Shown piece by piece: positions 25,304 through 36,289 of a stretch of 64,000 bases of DNA. The position numbers and the translations under genes are program-made. Source of the stretch: Emiliania huxleyi CCMP1516 (Eukaryota > Haptophyta > Isochrysidales > Noelaerhabdaceae); contig NW_005200385.1 of NCBI RefSeq assembly GCF_000372725.1, positions 132,037-196,036 on the forward strand, read 5' to 3'. How positions within the stretch are numbered: position 1 is the first letter of the stretch; each line of letters starts with the position of its first letter. The notes under the pieces were generated by a model. The model searched no databases. It was not told the DNA's origin and saw nothing but the letters and a program-made list of their open reading frames with translations.

Positions 25304-28007
25304 ATGGGCAACTGCCCGAGCGCGGGCGCCTTCTTTCGTCTCAGCGCCGCCGACACTGCGCTCAGCTACGCCGAGTATGGAGTCCAGCTCAACTTCAGCA
25401 AGGTGATGCCCAACCCGGAGTCGCGTGAGACGCTCGAGCGGCTGGCCGGCGGCCGTTGTGGCGCCCCGCCCGCCGGCAAGACGCTCTGGTACCTGCTTCC
25501 ACCTCGGGACGACGCATCGGCAGACCTCCTCCTCCGTGGCTGCGATCCGGACGGCGTCGGTGCTGACCTGTATGCCGTGAGCGGTCAGTGTGACGCCCTC
25601 CGCCTGATCGGCTGCTCCGGCAACGCCGAGGTGCAGGGAGGCACGACCACGGCGTGCAGCGTCCTGCGTGTGCCCGCCGTCGCACTGCGAGGCCAGCAGC
25701 AGCTGCGCGTTGCCGCCGTGGCTAGCGCAAACGCCACCCGCCCGGCAGGTCCGGGTCCGTGGCTGACGGCGCGGTACGAGGCCTCACCGGGCGCGGCCGG
25801 TCCGGCCCTCGCGCTCACGCTCGGCGTCACGCTGGCGGCGCTCGTGCTCTGCGGGAAGGCGCTCCGATTGACTCGACGCCCGTCCCTCAACGGCGCGGAG
25901 CCGCTCAGCGGCGCGGAGCCGCGGCCGGCGTGGCCGCGTTGCGGCTCGAGCCTGGCGTGGCTACTGCTGGCGGCGGCGCCGGGCGTGTTGGTGGGGAGCT
26001 CGTCCGCCGCCGCCCTCGGCGCCGTCGCCGCCTCTGTCCGGGCGGGGGAGAGGTCGTGGTGCAGCGTAGTGCGGAGGCTCCTCTTCGACCGCTCGCCGTC
26101 GCTGCTCCCGGCGGAAGAGGTGGCCGCCTCGAGCCTCTCCCGTGCCGCCTTCGGCGCGCGGCTCCGCAACGGCACACCCTTCGTGGTGCGCGGCGCAGCG
26201 CGCTTGCCCGCCGACATCGACTGGGCGGGGAGGCTGAGGGCGAGGTGCGGCCGCTCGCGGTTCCGGCTAGGATCGCCGGCGGAGCGAACCTTCTTCCGCT
26301 CTTGCCCGTGGGCGGCGCGCTGGGCGCTCTCGCTCCTCTCGTCGCCTCTGCGGCTCGCGGGGTACCGGTCGGTGGACGAGTACGAGGAGGAGCAGGCGCA
26401 CGTGCACGAGCTCCATTCCTTCCTCGACCTTCTCCGCCCGTCCGCCTCGCTGCAGGCGCCTCTCTGCCCTCTCTCGGCTGTCTCTCGGCTGTCTCTCGGC
26501 TGTCTCTCGGCTGTCTCTCGGCTGTCTCTCATCCTCCACCTCCTCCGCCCGTCCGCCTCGCTGCAGCGCTCCACGCCCTACCGCTGGCTGCTGCGCCCGT
26601 GGCTCTACCGGCCGCTAGGCCTCCTCCTCGAGACGATGACCGCGTCGCCCTACCTCTACGACAACGCGATCGCGGCCTTCTGCCCCGCGTGGGAGGGGGA
26701 GCTCTCTTCGCTGCTGGGGACCCCCTCCCTCTTCGACTGGACCGGAGGCGTGCACGCACGTAGGAGCGGAGCACGCAACTCTTCCGAGAGGGCACGCACT
26801 CGGAACTATTCGGCCGTAGTCGGCTGTATCCGCTGCCTCTTGTATTCGCGCGGTGCTCTGAACACACGGCACGAGACTTGCCGTATCCCGCCCCGAGATA
26901 TGGGGAGATATGGGGAGATATGGGGAGATACTTGCCGTATCCCGCCCCGAGGTTGGCGCACTCACCACGTAGGCGCAGCGTTGCTACCGCACCGCCCACG
27001 GGACTGAACCCACACTGGGTTCGATACTCTGGAGGTGTGGTACTCGCCACGTAGGCGGGTACATCCACCTCGGCACCGACGGCAGCATGGGCCATCCGCT
27101 GCACGCCTCCCCTACCCCCACGGAACCCCAACCAATACCCTACCCTCACGGTACCCGAACCCTAGGCTACCCGCTGCACAACGACTACCACGGCCTCACG
27201 TCGGCGCTCTTGCAGGTCTCCGGCGGGAGGCCGCACCTCGGCCACACCTCGGCCGCACCTCGGCCGCACCTCGGCCACACTTCGGCCACACTTCGGCCAC
27301 ACTTCGGCCACACTTCGGCCACACTTCGGCCACACTTCGGCCACACCTCGGCCACACCTCGGCCACACTTCGGCCATACTTGCTGCAGGTCTCTGGCGAG
27401 AAGCACGTCTGGGCCGTGTCGCACGAGGACGCGCCGCTGCTCGCGCCCTCCCTCGGCCCGCTCTACGGTGCCGCCGTCGCCGGGGAGGGCGAGGTCCGCT
27501 CACCCACCTTGAATGGGGCCTTGCACCCTCACTGAATGCCGTGCCAGCTCCTGCTTGCGACGGCTGCCCACCATCGCCCGACCACGCCGTCGGTGACGTC
27601 TGACCTGGCGCCTCCTTCCGCAGGGCGCCGCGCTGCCGCACCTGCGCGCCTCCAACCTGCTGCACAACCTGGTGCACGCCTTCTTCTCGCCGCTCGCGCA
27701 CGGCTGGCACGCCACCATTGCGGACGGCGACCTCTTCGTGCTGCCCGCCCACCACCCGCACGCAGTGCTCCTCTCCGGAGAGCTCTCGCTCGGCTTCAAG
27801 TGGACGCTGCGCTGCGCAGACGACGATGGGCCGTGCGAGCCGGCGGGCACCGCTGCCGACGAGGGGATGCAGCGGTGGAGAAATCCGAACGACGTTTCCG
27901 CGCTGGCGGCTGCTGCGGCTGCGCCGGGAGGGGCGGGCGAGACCGTCAGTGCCGCCGTCAGGCGAGCTTCCGAGATCCAGCCGCGGCCTGAGCGGGAGGA
28001 GAGGTGA
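25304..28007 (+). CDS. Membrane-anchored JmjC/cupin-type oxygenase-like protein
   Basis: Five exons: 25304-26747, 27055-27090, 27166-27215, 27389-27493 and 27624-28007; phases agree at every join. The N-terminal ~150 aa is unrecognised and Cys/Gly-rich. Two hydrophobic segments follow (ALALTLGVTLAALVLCGKAL; SLAWLLLAAAPGVLVGSSSA), then a cupin-like part: FVVRGAARLPADIDW, FDWTGG, GYIHLGTDGSMG, HNDYHG (candidate Fe-binding His and Asp), VSGEKHVWAV and GDLFVLPAHHPHAV (candidate distal His). JmjC/cupin-8 proteins are Fe(II)/2-oxoglutarate hydroxylases; activity here is inferred. Donors at 26748 and 27091 are GC; 27216 and 27494 are GT. Exon 1 contains a duplicated LLRPSASLQ flanking an 11-bp array (26456-26566, 111 bp), which could be a 37-aa insertion or a further GC-AG intron. 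Confidence 0.7.
26983..27054 (+). repeat. Compact intron family B, copy 2
   Basis: GCTACCGCACCGCCCACGGG to TACTCGCCACGTAG, ending at JmjC exon 2. Same GAACCC-ACACT-GGGTTC core as copies 1, 3 and 4. Here it forms the 3' part of a larger intron whose 5' part is the introner family (26758 onward, CGTAGGAGCGGAGCACG). Confidence 0.7.
27236..27376. repeat. 11-bp minisatellite (GGCCACACTTC)n
   Basis: About 12 copies filling JmjC intron 4. Its two flanks carry the duplicated junction TTGC(A/TGCA)G-GTCTCYGGCG. Confidence 0.9.
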
Positions 28008-28360
28008 GTGTCCGGTGGCGAGAATTCATGAGGTGAACCAACCCACACAACCGCAATCACGTGAGCGAGGAAGAGCCAGATTGCCCACGCGTCGCGAAGC
28101 GGCAGCGGCCCAGCGCGTCCGTCTCGGTCGGGGCGCGGGACCGGCTCCACCGGCTGTGGCGAGGTGGGTCGCGTCCCCGGGTTTCCTCAACTCACGGTCC
28201 TTCCCCCGTAGCGCTCTACACTCTACATCCTCTACACCCTCCCTAGCGTCATGAGCGCACCGTCGTCAGGCCATGAGTGTATGTTCGAGTCCACGACACA
28301 GTGAGCTGCGTATACTACTTACGCCTCTTCCTGAAGAGCCACAACCCACATCGCTAGCGA
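28008..28360. other. Spacer between convergent JmjC and FkbM genes
   Basis: No gene seen. Short 3' flanks of two genes that end toward each other. Confidence 0.5.
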
Positions 28361-29332
28361 TTAGGGCTCCGGCGGCGGCACGCAATCGCACTTCCTCTGG
28401 ACCCGCTTGCCGTTGTTGGGGTCGTGAGTGCAGTTATGGATGCCCCGCGCAAGCGCCCGCTGGACGTGCTTGAACTCGAGGGCCCTCCGCGAGAGCCACA
28501 TCTCGTCGCCGTAATGGCCGTGGTTGCACTGCCACACGTAGCCGTGCGCCTCGAGTGCCTGGACGAGGTCCTCCTTGGGATTTTCGACGGTGAGCACGGA
28601 GATGGAGTACGCGTCCCATGGGAACGAGGCCATCACGAGACTCTCCGCCCCCTGAAATTGGCAAAGGGAAAGGGTGAGGGCAAGGATGCGGCTCCTGAGG
28701 GTGCGGTCTGGGGGTGGAGGAGCTCGCGCCTCAACATCGAGCGACATGTAGTCGATCGTCTTCGGTGCCTTTGTCTGCTCGAGGATGCGCCAAAACGGCA
28801 CTGTCCTCATCTCAATCACGTCCTCATCGTGCGCCTTGGAGTTGCGCATGCCCTTACCGACGATTCCACCATACACCCCTCGAGGGGTGAAGCGCACCAT
28901 TTCCTCAGTGCTCGCAACGGCGGCTCCGACGACGGTGCAGTTTCTCTGAGAAAGGAGGCTCGCGTGCAGCGAGGGGTTAGCCTCGATGCACAGGCCCTCC
29001 CAGTTGTAGTCGCGCTCAAGCGCACGCGTGTTGGAGTTCCTTCGCCATTCGTTCGCCGCCAAGTCGATGAAGAATCGGTGGCGATTGCCCATCCCATCTG
29101 ACGGCATCAGGGCATGGACGGTCCTGTCCTGCCCCGATTGGCCGTTCCAGGTGCCCGGCCGGTCGCGTGGGTTCGCGTGTGGATTCGGCACGGCGAGGAG
29201 GAGCGGGCGCAGCCGGAAGCGTGCCCCTTCCGGGGCAGGTGGGGTGGCCTCCACGCCCTCCACGTCCCCCACCTGGCTCGCATCGGAGCCTGTGCAAAGC
29301 ACAATCAGCGGGAGAGCGATCGACGACAGCAT
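28361..29332 (-). CDS. FkbM-type methyltransferase, secretory
   Basis: ATG 29332 opens a signal peptide or anchor (MLSSIALPLIVLCTGSDASQ). The SAM-binding part reads FFIDLAANEWRRNSNT, then WEGLCIEANPSLHASLLSQR, CTVVGAAVAS and IDYMSLDVEGAE, the pattern of Methyltransf_21/FkbM enzymes. An intron at 28652-28729 (78 nt, GC donor, CAG acceptor) interrupts LDVE|GAE; splicing restores the conserved motif, while read-through stays open but breaks it. The C-terminal part is EDLVQALEAHGYVWQ to a Cys-rich tail (RKCDCVPPPEP). The probable role is O-methylation of a glycan or small molecule in the secretory pathway (inference). A 111-bp block at 29470-29581 upstream is shared with the gene starting at 40333. 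Confidence 0.8.
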   Translation of the reverse strand: MLSSIALPLIVLCTGSDASQVGDVEGVEATPPAPEGARFRLRPLLLAVPNPHANPRDRPGTWNGQSGQDRTVHALMPSDGMGNRHRFFIDLAANEWRRNSNTRALERDYNWEGLCIEANPSLHASLLSQRNCTVVGAAVASTEEMVRFTPRGVYGGIVGKGMRNSKAHDEDVIEMRTVPFWRILEQTKAPKTIDYMSLDVEARAPPPPDRTLRSRILALTLSLCQFQGAESLVMASFPWDAYSISVLTVENPKEDLVQALEAHGYVWQCNHGHYGDEMWLSRRALEFKHVQRALARGIHNCTHDPNNGKRVQRKCDCVPPPEP

Positions 29333-30085
29333 CCCCGTGACGACAGCTTGCCCTAGGAATTCATTCTGAAGCAGCTCTATCTCACAGGAGCGTCCCCCCA
29401 CCACCCCCCCCGGGTCCCCCCGGTATCTAGATAGTCTACGCCCTTTCAGGAGGCAGGTTGATGTGTGTTCTTGTTACGTGAAAACCCGCTGGGACCCGGA
29501 CGCCAGCACACACGGCTAGATTTCATGGCGGGCCGCCTAGGCCCTGGGGTCGGAGGTAGAGTCGGTGGTGGTGCCGCGCGCGGCGCGGGCTTCGCTGTCG
29601 GGGGCGTTTAGGGCGGGGTCGGGGAAGGAGGGGGGGGTCGGTTGCATTGGCGCCGCGCGGCAGTGGCTGCGGGGGGGCGGGAGGAGGTGGTGGTGCCGAC
29701 CGCAATGGCGGCCGACCCGAGGAGCGCCGGGCGCGAGATCACGAGGGTCGAGGGTGAGCTCGAAGCCGAGGGCGGCGGCCGAGTTCTGAACGGGCTTTTT
29801 CCCCAGAAAGAAACAGAAAACGGAGGGCGGACATCCCATTCCCAAACATGAAACAAGGGCTGGGAGGAGGACAGACGTTTTTATTGTTCCACGCGCCAAA
29901 CAATCCCGCTCTCATCTCGCACCGCGTCTGCGCACCGATCAGCATCAGCAGCAAGTCCATATCGCACGCGACTCCGGGTCGGCCTCAAAGGGGTCGGCGC
30001 ACGCGTACAGCAGGAGGAGTGCAAGAAGCGGGTGCGGCATCTGAACAGAGCCGACCCGCGATTCGTTTTGTTGCCAGCCGCGCCC
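29333..30085. other. Intergenic with shared 111-bp block (29470-29581)
   Basis: The block from CTTGTTACGTGAAAACCCGC to GTGGTGGTGCCGCGC is repeated at 40466-40576 with about one mismatch. Minus-strand frames in the rest are Pro/Arg-rich with no domain. Confidence 0.75.
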
Positions 30086-31525
30086 TCATACCCCCAAGCG
30101 CTCCGGCGCCCACGCCTCGACCTTCTTGGGCAGCAGCTGGTTCGACACATCCTCTCCGTGGCCTAGGCGGCCGTGGCCGCCCTGACCCCAGGTGAAGACG
30201 GCGCCGTCGGCGGTGCGGGCGATGCTGTGGCTGTTCCCAGCCGACACAGCGACGACGCGCTGGCGAGCAAAGGCCTCGATCTTCTTGGGCAGCAGCTGGC
30301 CCTGCGTGTCGCCGTGGCCCAGCTGGCCAAAGCCTCCAAAGCCCCAGCTCCAGACAGCACCGTCGGCGGTGATGGCGAGGCTGTGCAGACCTCCAGCCGA
30401 CACAGCGACGACGCGCTGGCCAGCAAAAGCCTCGACCTTCCTGGGCAGCAGCTGGCTCTGCAGGTCGCCGTGGCCCAGCCGGCTGTAGCCTCCATGACCC
30501 CAGCTCCAGACAGCGCCGTCGGTGGTGATTGCGAGGCTGTGGCTGCTTCCAGCCAGCACAGCGATCACGCGCCGCCCAGCAAAGGCCTCGATCTTCTTGG
30601 GCAGCGGCTGCCACTGATGGTCGCCGTGGCCCAGCCGGCCAAAGCTTCCACTACCCCAGCTCCAGACGCTGCCGTCGGCGGTGAGGGCGAGGTTGTGGTT
30701 GCCTCCAGCCGACACAGCGAAGACACGCTGGCCAGCAAAGGCCTCGATCCTCTTTGGCAGCAGCTGGTTCTGCTCGTCGCCGTGGCCCAACCGGCCGACG
30801 TCTCCAAAGCCCCAGCTCCAGACAGCTCCGTCGGAGGTGATGGCGACGCTGTGGTCGACTCCAGCCGACACAACGACGACGCGCTGGCCAGCAAAGGCCT
30901 CGATCTTCTTTGGCTGCCACTGGTGCTGCTCGTCGCCGTGGCCCAGCTCGCCAAAGGATCCCCGGCCCCAGCTCCAGACAGCGCCGTCGGCGGTGATGGC
31001 GAAGCTGTGCGCAGCGCCAGCCGACACGCTCACGGCGCGCTCGCCGCCCAGCGTTGACGGGAGGCGGGTCGGCGTGTTGAGCCGCGACACGCCCTCGCCG
31101 TGGCCGAGCAGGGCTGGGTTCCAGCCCGGCGGGCAGCCGCACGACGATAGCCGCCCCTCGCCGTCGATGAAAACGCTGTGCTGATGGCCTGCCGCCGCCC
31201 TCGCCGGCGGGTTGGACTCGCACAGCAGCGCTGCAAAGCACAGCCACCGCACGGCGCAGCCCTCGCCCTCTGGCTGCGCCGGCAGCTCGAAGCCGCGCTC
31301 TTGCGCCCACAAGCGGATGGCCTCCTCCGCAAGCGAGGCGTGAAAGACGCGCGAGATGCCCGCGGCGCGAGCGATGTCTAGGGGGCTGTCGCAGCGAGAG
31401 AGGACGTGCTCGAGGAGCGCCGTGGGGAGGTCGAGGAGGCGGGCGGGCGGCGGCGTGTCTCGCGCGGCCGCGGCGGTGGCGGCGGGGGCGAGGCGGCGCA
31501 AGCGGCGGCGCGGCGGGGTGGACAT
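30086..31525 (-). CDS. F-box plus six RCC1 repeats protein (paralogue 2)
   Basis: Single exon of 479 aa, start ATG 31525 (MSTPPRRRLRRLAPAA), preceded by GAAAAATTCTTTTCTGGCG. Same architecture as 8459-9886: F-box-like ARLLDLPTALLEHVLSRC at about 30-75, then a segment (RLWAQERGFELPAQPEGEGC) almost identical to paralogue 1, then six RCC1 blades. The two genes are clearly recent duplicates in the same orientation about 21 kb apart; the short linker GEGRLSSCG and the blade register are conserved. Confidence 0.9.
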   Translation of the reverse strand: MSTPPRRRLRRLAPAATAAAARDTPPPARLLDLPTALLEHVLSRCDSPLDIARAAGISRVFHASLAEEAIRLWAQERGFELPAQPEGEGCAVRWLCFAALLCESNPPARAAAGHQHSVFIDGEGRLSSCGCPPGWNPALLGHGEGVSRLNTPTRLPSTLGGERAVSVSAGAAHSFAITADGAVWSWGRGSFGELGHGDEQHQWQPKKIEAFAGQRVVVVSAGVDHSVAITSDGAVWSWGFGDVGRLGHGDEQNQLLPKRIEAFAGQRVFAVSAGGNHNLALTADGSVWSWGSGSFGRLGHGDHQWQPLPKKIEAFAGRRVIAVLAGSSHSLAITTDGAVWSWGHGGYSRLGHGDLQSQLLPRKVEAFAGQRVVAVSAGGLHSLAITADGAVWSWGFGGFGQLGHGDTQGQLLPKKIEAFARQRVVAVSAGNSHSIARTADGAVFTWGQGGHGRLGHGEDVSNQLLPKKVEAWAPERLGV

Positions 31526-32652
31526 CGCCAGAAAAGAATTTTTCCATGTATAATGGGTGGGGTGGCGGGTGGGTCTGTGTGGGGTGTATGGGGAAAGGGG
31601 ATAGGGGAATGCTGGTGAACGTGAACACGATGCTCTGCGACAGCACACCTCCCTCGTCCCGGGAGCAGCTGAGTCTGCCTCTTTCTTCGCCATCTTTTCA
31701 GTGTATGCGGGTTTCGAATCTTTGTGTGCCTTTGGCCTGTGCAAGGGTTTCCGGCAACCCAGAGGGAAACCAGAGGGTCCCCAGCACTTTGCGTTTCCGG
31801 AAGTTTCCAGGGAAACCAGAGCGCAGGGGGTGTTTGCATTGGTGCTCCATTCTGTTTCTCTCGAGTTTCCCTCGGGAAACTCGCGAGTTTCCCTGAGTCT
31901 GAGAGCTATTCTGGGGCAAAATCTGAGGCAAAATTGAGGAAATCGGCACGATACCCTCGGGGTTTGTCAGGTATACCCGCAAAATACCCGGTATTTTGCC
32001 GATTTTGCTGATTTTGGCCCCAAAACAGCCTCAGACTTCGTCCTCCGAATTGGGCGCCAGTGAAGGTTGTAGGTTGCCTTTGCTCGCGTCCCACTCTCGG
32101 CTCGGCTTCCACCTTGCGTTTTGCTGGAGTACCACGCTCTCGCCCGAAGCCCCGTCGTGGTGTTGCGGCTGGCCAGTGCCTGCTATCTGGTTGAGAAAAC
32201 TCTGGGCGATCCTCTCGTTGCGCCCGTCCGCCGGCCCGGTATTTTCCCGTGGAGTTTCCCCAGGAAACTAGAGGGTGCTGTAGGGAAACTAGCAGGAAAC
32301 ATGGAAAGGAAACCAGGTAGGGTGCGAGGAAACCCTTGCTTGTACATACATACAGGCCAAGTGCGCCTCCAGTTAGAGTTGTTTGGTATTGCTAAAAATC
32401 TCTCTCTCCGAGCTTGGGCCAGCAGGGGGACGCACGCGGGCGAGATTTGCTTCGAAGTTGGCGAGCTCGGCCGAACACCTTCGACGTGCGTCCCCTGCTG
32501 TACAAAGCTCGGAGAGGTGTGAGAATCGGAAACCCCAAACGGGGATCCGCAGATGCAAGCGCCGATCCCTCAATTGCTCGGGACGCCGACACATCGGAGC
32601 ACAGCACGCCGACACTGCTGCTGCTTGGGTTGCGGCGCGTCGGCAGCTGAGG
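31526..32652. other. Intergenic, rich in GGGAAA palindromes
   Basis: 31730-32330 repeats TTTCCC/GGGAAAC motifs, including the perfect palindromes AAACTCGCGAGTTT (about 31878-31891) and GCAAAATACC-C-GGTATTTTGC (31979-31999). At 32406-32517 two imperfect ~30-nt arms (GCAGGGGGACGCACG and CGTGCGTCCCCTGC with CTCCGAGC/GCTCGGAG ends) face each other across about 45 nt. No gene was recognised. Confidence 0.6.
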
Positions 32653-32910
32653 ATGCTGCTGCTGGCACTGCTGCTGATGCCCGCTGCGCCAGCCAAGCAC
32701 CACAAGAGAAAAAATTCAGCCGCGGCTGGCGCGCTGGAGGAGCTCGCTGCCACGCTCGCGGCTCCGACAGAGCACGACTCGGGCGCTGATGAGAGCCCCC
32801 AAAGCGGGTTCTCAACGGTCCCTACGTGGAAGCGCGATCACTGGGAGCGCAGGCTGCAGCACCGACCGCGACACGACAGCCAAGGGCGGGCGTGGACCTC
32901 TTCCGCATGA
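32653..32910 (+). CDS. Possible small secreted protein
   Basis: 85 aa from ATG 32653, opening with a typical signal peptide (MLLLALLLMPAAPA, then KHHKRKN). The body is low in complexity (AAGALEELAATLAAPTEH) and ends HDSQGRAWTSSA*. No family was recognised. The frame is open upstream, so this start is chosen only on the leader. It may be the first exon of a longer gene. Confidence 0.35.
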   Translation: MLLLALLLMPAAPAKHHKRKNSAAAGALEELAATLAAPTEHDSGADESPQSGFSTVPTWKRDHWERRLQHRPRHDSQGRAWTSSA

Positions 32911-33405
32911 GAGCTTCTGCCCGAGGATTTTTCACGCCACCCCCCCGCCATCCCAACCCCGCCACGGAGAGTATTGCCTCCTTCCGTCCGTCGATTGACC
33001 GAGCCGCAAGGCCCGGCGCCGACGCAGTTTTACCGCTTCGCCACCGCACCACTTCTAAAATGCCTGTGGGAGCCTTCCGGATCCCACGGCCTAGCTACTA
33101 TCTAGCTATCCTCAAACCTTTTGTGATAGGGCTATTGTACTTTCGATCACGGATGTAGTTTCGCGCACGATCGCCAAATAAGCCCCTCTGTTACGCGATT
33201 GAGGGTGGCCGTCAGGAGAGGGCAAGAGAGAGGTTGTGATGTGAGCAGGAGCGTCGAGCGCACCGCAGAGATGAGCGCGTGTGAGAGTCAGAGTGCGTGC
33301 GCTCGAGCTGTGTCGTGTGTGTGCGTACACGGCTTTCGAAAGGCTGAGAAAAACAGAGATGCTGGCGGCGCGCCTTCACAAGGAAGCTAGCCGTGTCCAC
33401 TGCCC
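32911..33405. other. Intergenic, nothing recognised
   Basis: No domain-bearing frame and no repeat copy noticed. Confidence 0.4.
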
Positions 33406-34110
33406 CTACCCAGCGGCGGCGCCATCAAGCACCTCCACCTCCTCCGAGCAAAAGTAGCCAATCAGCTCCCCCTCCTCTTCGGGCTCGAGCTCGACTGTGA
33501 CGGGCGCTGTGGCCAGCTCGTTGCAGCAGCACGCGGCGTCGGTCTCACACTCGGCCCACACGTTCGCGACGACGCCCTGCATGCCTCTCGCGCTCGCGTA
33601 CCCCTTGACCGCGACGTCGGCCACAACCTGCACCCGGTCCCCCTCCACTAGCTCACGGTGAGCAGGCGGGGTCCAATCCTCGTCGTACACAGCTCGCCAC
33701 CGCTCGCGCTCCCTCGCCTCGAAGGCTGCGACCCGCGCCTGGTCGCGGTGGAGGAGCGTCAGCTCGCGGAAATCGAAGTAGCCCGTCACCTTGCGCTGCA
33801 GCCTTGCCGTGATGGTGGGCTCTCCCCACGCGAGCTCGCAGCACGCGCCCCAGTCGTCGGTGGCGTCGTCGCCCTCGCCGAACACCTTCAGGACCGTGCC
33901 CGTCAGACCCTTGGCGCTCCTGCCCTTGACAGCCACGTCGGCCGTCACACGGATGGTGTCCCCTTGCGTGGGCGACACCGCAGAGCACAGACTCTTCGCC
34001 CGCAAGGCGTGCCGGAGAGGTCTGGGCGCAGCGTGCAAGATCAGCGCGCCGGCGACGGCCACGAGGAGCTGCCAGAGCAGAAATGCCGAGCGCCGATTTG
34101 GGGTAGGCAT
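33406..34110 (-). CDS. Plastid-type protein with two FTR-variable-chain-like SH3 domains
   Basis: 234 aa from ATG 34110. Residues 1-40 combine a hydrophobic signal (FLLWQLLVAVAGALILHAA) with a basic stretch, as in bipartite plastid leaders of complex-plastid algae. Two homologous ~75-aa domains follow: GDTIRVTADVAVKGRSAKG to VTGYFDFRELTLL, and GDRVQVVADVAVKGYASARG to IGYFCSEEVEVL. The pattern (v.V..V.v.g....gl.G.v......F..eEl) resembles the ferredoxin-thioredoxin reductase variable chain, which normally has one such barrel; two in tandem is unusual. FTR passes photosynthetic electrons to thioredoxin; a catalytic partner is not in this window. The start lies 88 bp from the divergent gene at 34199. 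Confidence 0.6.
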   Translation of the reverse strand: MPTPNRRSAFLLWQLLVAVAGALILHAAPRPLRHALRAKSLCSAVSPTQGDTIRVTADVAVKGRSAKGLTGTVLKVFGEGDDATDDWGACCELAWGEPTITARLQRKVTGYFDFRELTLLHRDQARVAAFEARERERWRAVYDEDWTPPAHRELVEGDRVQVVADVAVKGYASARGMQGVVANVWAECETDAACCCNELATAPVTVELEPEEEGELIGYFCSEEVEVLDGAAAG

Positions 34111-34198
34111 GGCTGGCAGCGCGTTTTCTTCTTCCTCAGCGCCCGTTGAGAGGCTGCCCCGGGGGGCACCAGTTGGCCAGCGGCTTCCCGCAGCAATA

Positions 34199-35055
<857 letters not shown>

Positions 35056-35695
35056 CCATGCCGTGCACGCAGGGCTCGAGATGCCGTGGAGGAGCTAGTG
35101 GGAAGGCTATGTTGTTGGCAAGAGAATTCCTCGCTTTTTTCTTTTGTGACAAGCTCTGCCTCTGGGCCGGTCCGGTTGCGGTACTTCGCGGCCACCCGCG
35201 ATTCGGGAACACGGATCACGGCCACAGAGGTGACTGGTGTGACTGGTGTGAGTGGCCGTGGAGTGAGAGCTGAGAGCGGGACACGGGGACAGCGAGGTCA
35301 GAGCTCAGATACCGGGTGAACCTGGGATGTGGGAACCGGCCGCGGAGACTGCCGCAATGTGCGGACACATACACGATACACCGTCTCACAATTGTTGGGG
35401 CCACTGAGGTGGGCAGTGGACCTAGGGCTCGGGGAGAAGGTGAACCTCGCGGCCAAGTGTAGAGCCACAAGCATTCAGTCTCGCTCCGCATGCTCGGCTC
35501 CTCCCGTTTTCTCGGCTCATAAATCCTCTCATGTCAGGAAAAGCGCCGCGCCCACCGGGGCGTAAGGTACAGGTAAGGTAAACTTCTCCACACACACGAG
35601 GTGTTGGGGCAAAGGGGGCAACCCTCGCGTCTCCACGTCTAACGACAGGAGCCCCACGGCATTCAAAGTGCAAGGCCCGGTGCGCGTGAGTGAGC

Positions 35696-35791
<96 letters not shown>

Positions 35792-36289
35792 CGTGTGTGT
35801 GTGTGTGTGAGAGTAGTGTGAGGGGGGGTGTCAGCGTGTCACGTCACTGCATCCGAGCATCCCCTCTGCCGGTTCCTCCCGCCGCCTCTTCTTTGTTCGA
35901 CTGTTTTTCAATCCACCCTTCACGAAGCCCTCCCATGTAGCTAGCGTTCTTTGCGAATATGTCTCGAAATGGCCACCGGGGCCCCGGCGCGCGTGGAGGC
36001 TGGAGCGCGGTCCCCGGCGATCGAGATGAGGCGGGACCGGGCCGGGGGTCATATATGCATGCGCGAGCAGCCACCTCTTCCTACTCTTCGCGATCACGAT
36101 TCACGCCAGGCGGAGGTACATGCGCGCTCGAGATCTATCTTCCCCCCCCCCCCCCTCTTTCTCCTCACAAACTGTACGCACATGCCAATGTGTGCGAGTG
36201 TGGCGAAAGCTGCAGCCCAGGCTGCAGGTGCAGCTGCGCGTCAAATAATACACGAGACCGGGGAGGTCATCTCGAGTCATCCTGCGCTT
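35056..36289. other. Intergenic with (GT)n microsatellite at 35699-35812
   Basis: Long GT tract of more than 100 bp. No supported gene. The right end abuts the 3' end of the PAN/Pro-rich gene. Confidence 0.6.
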
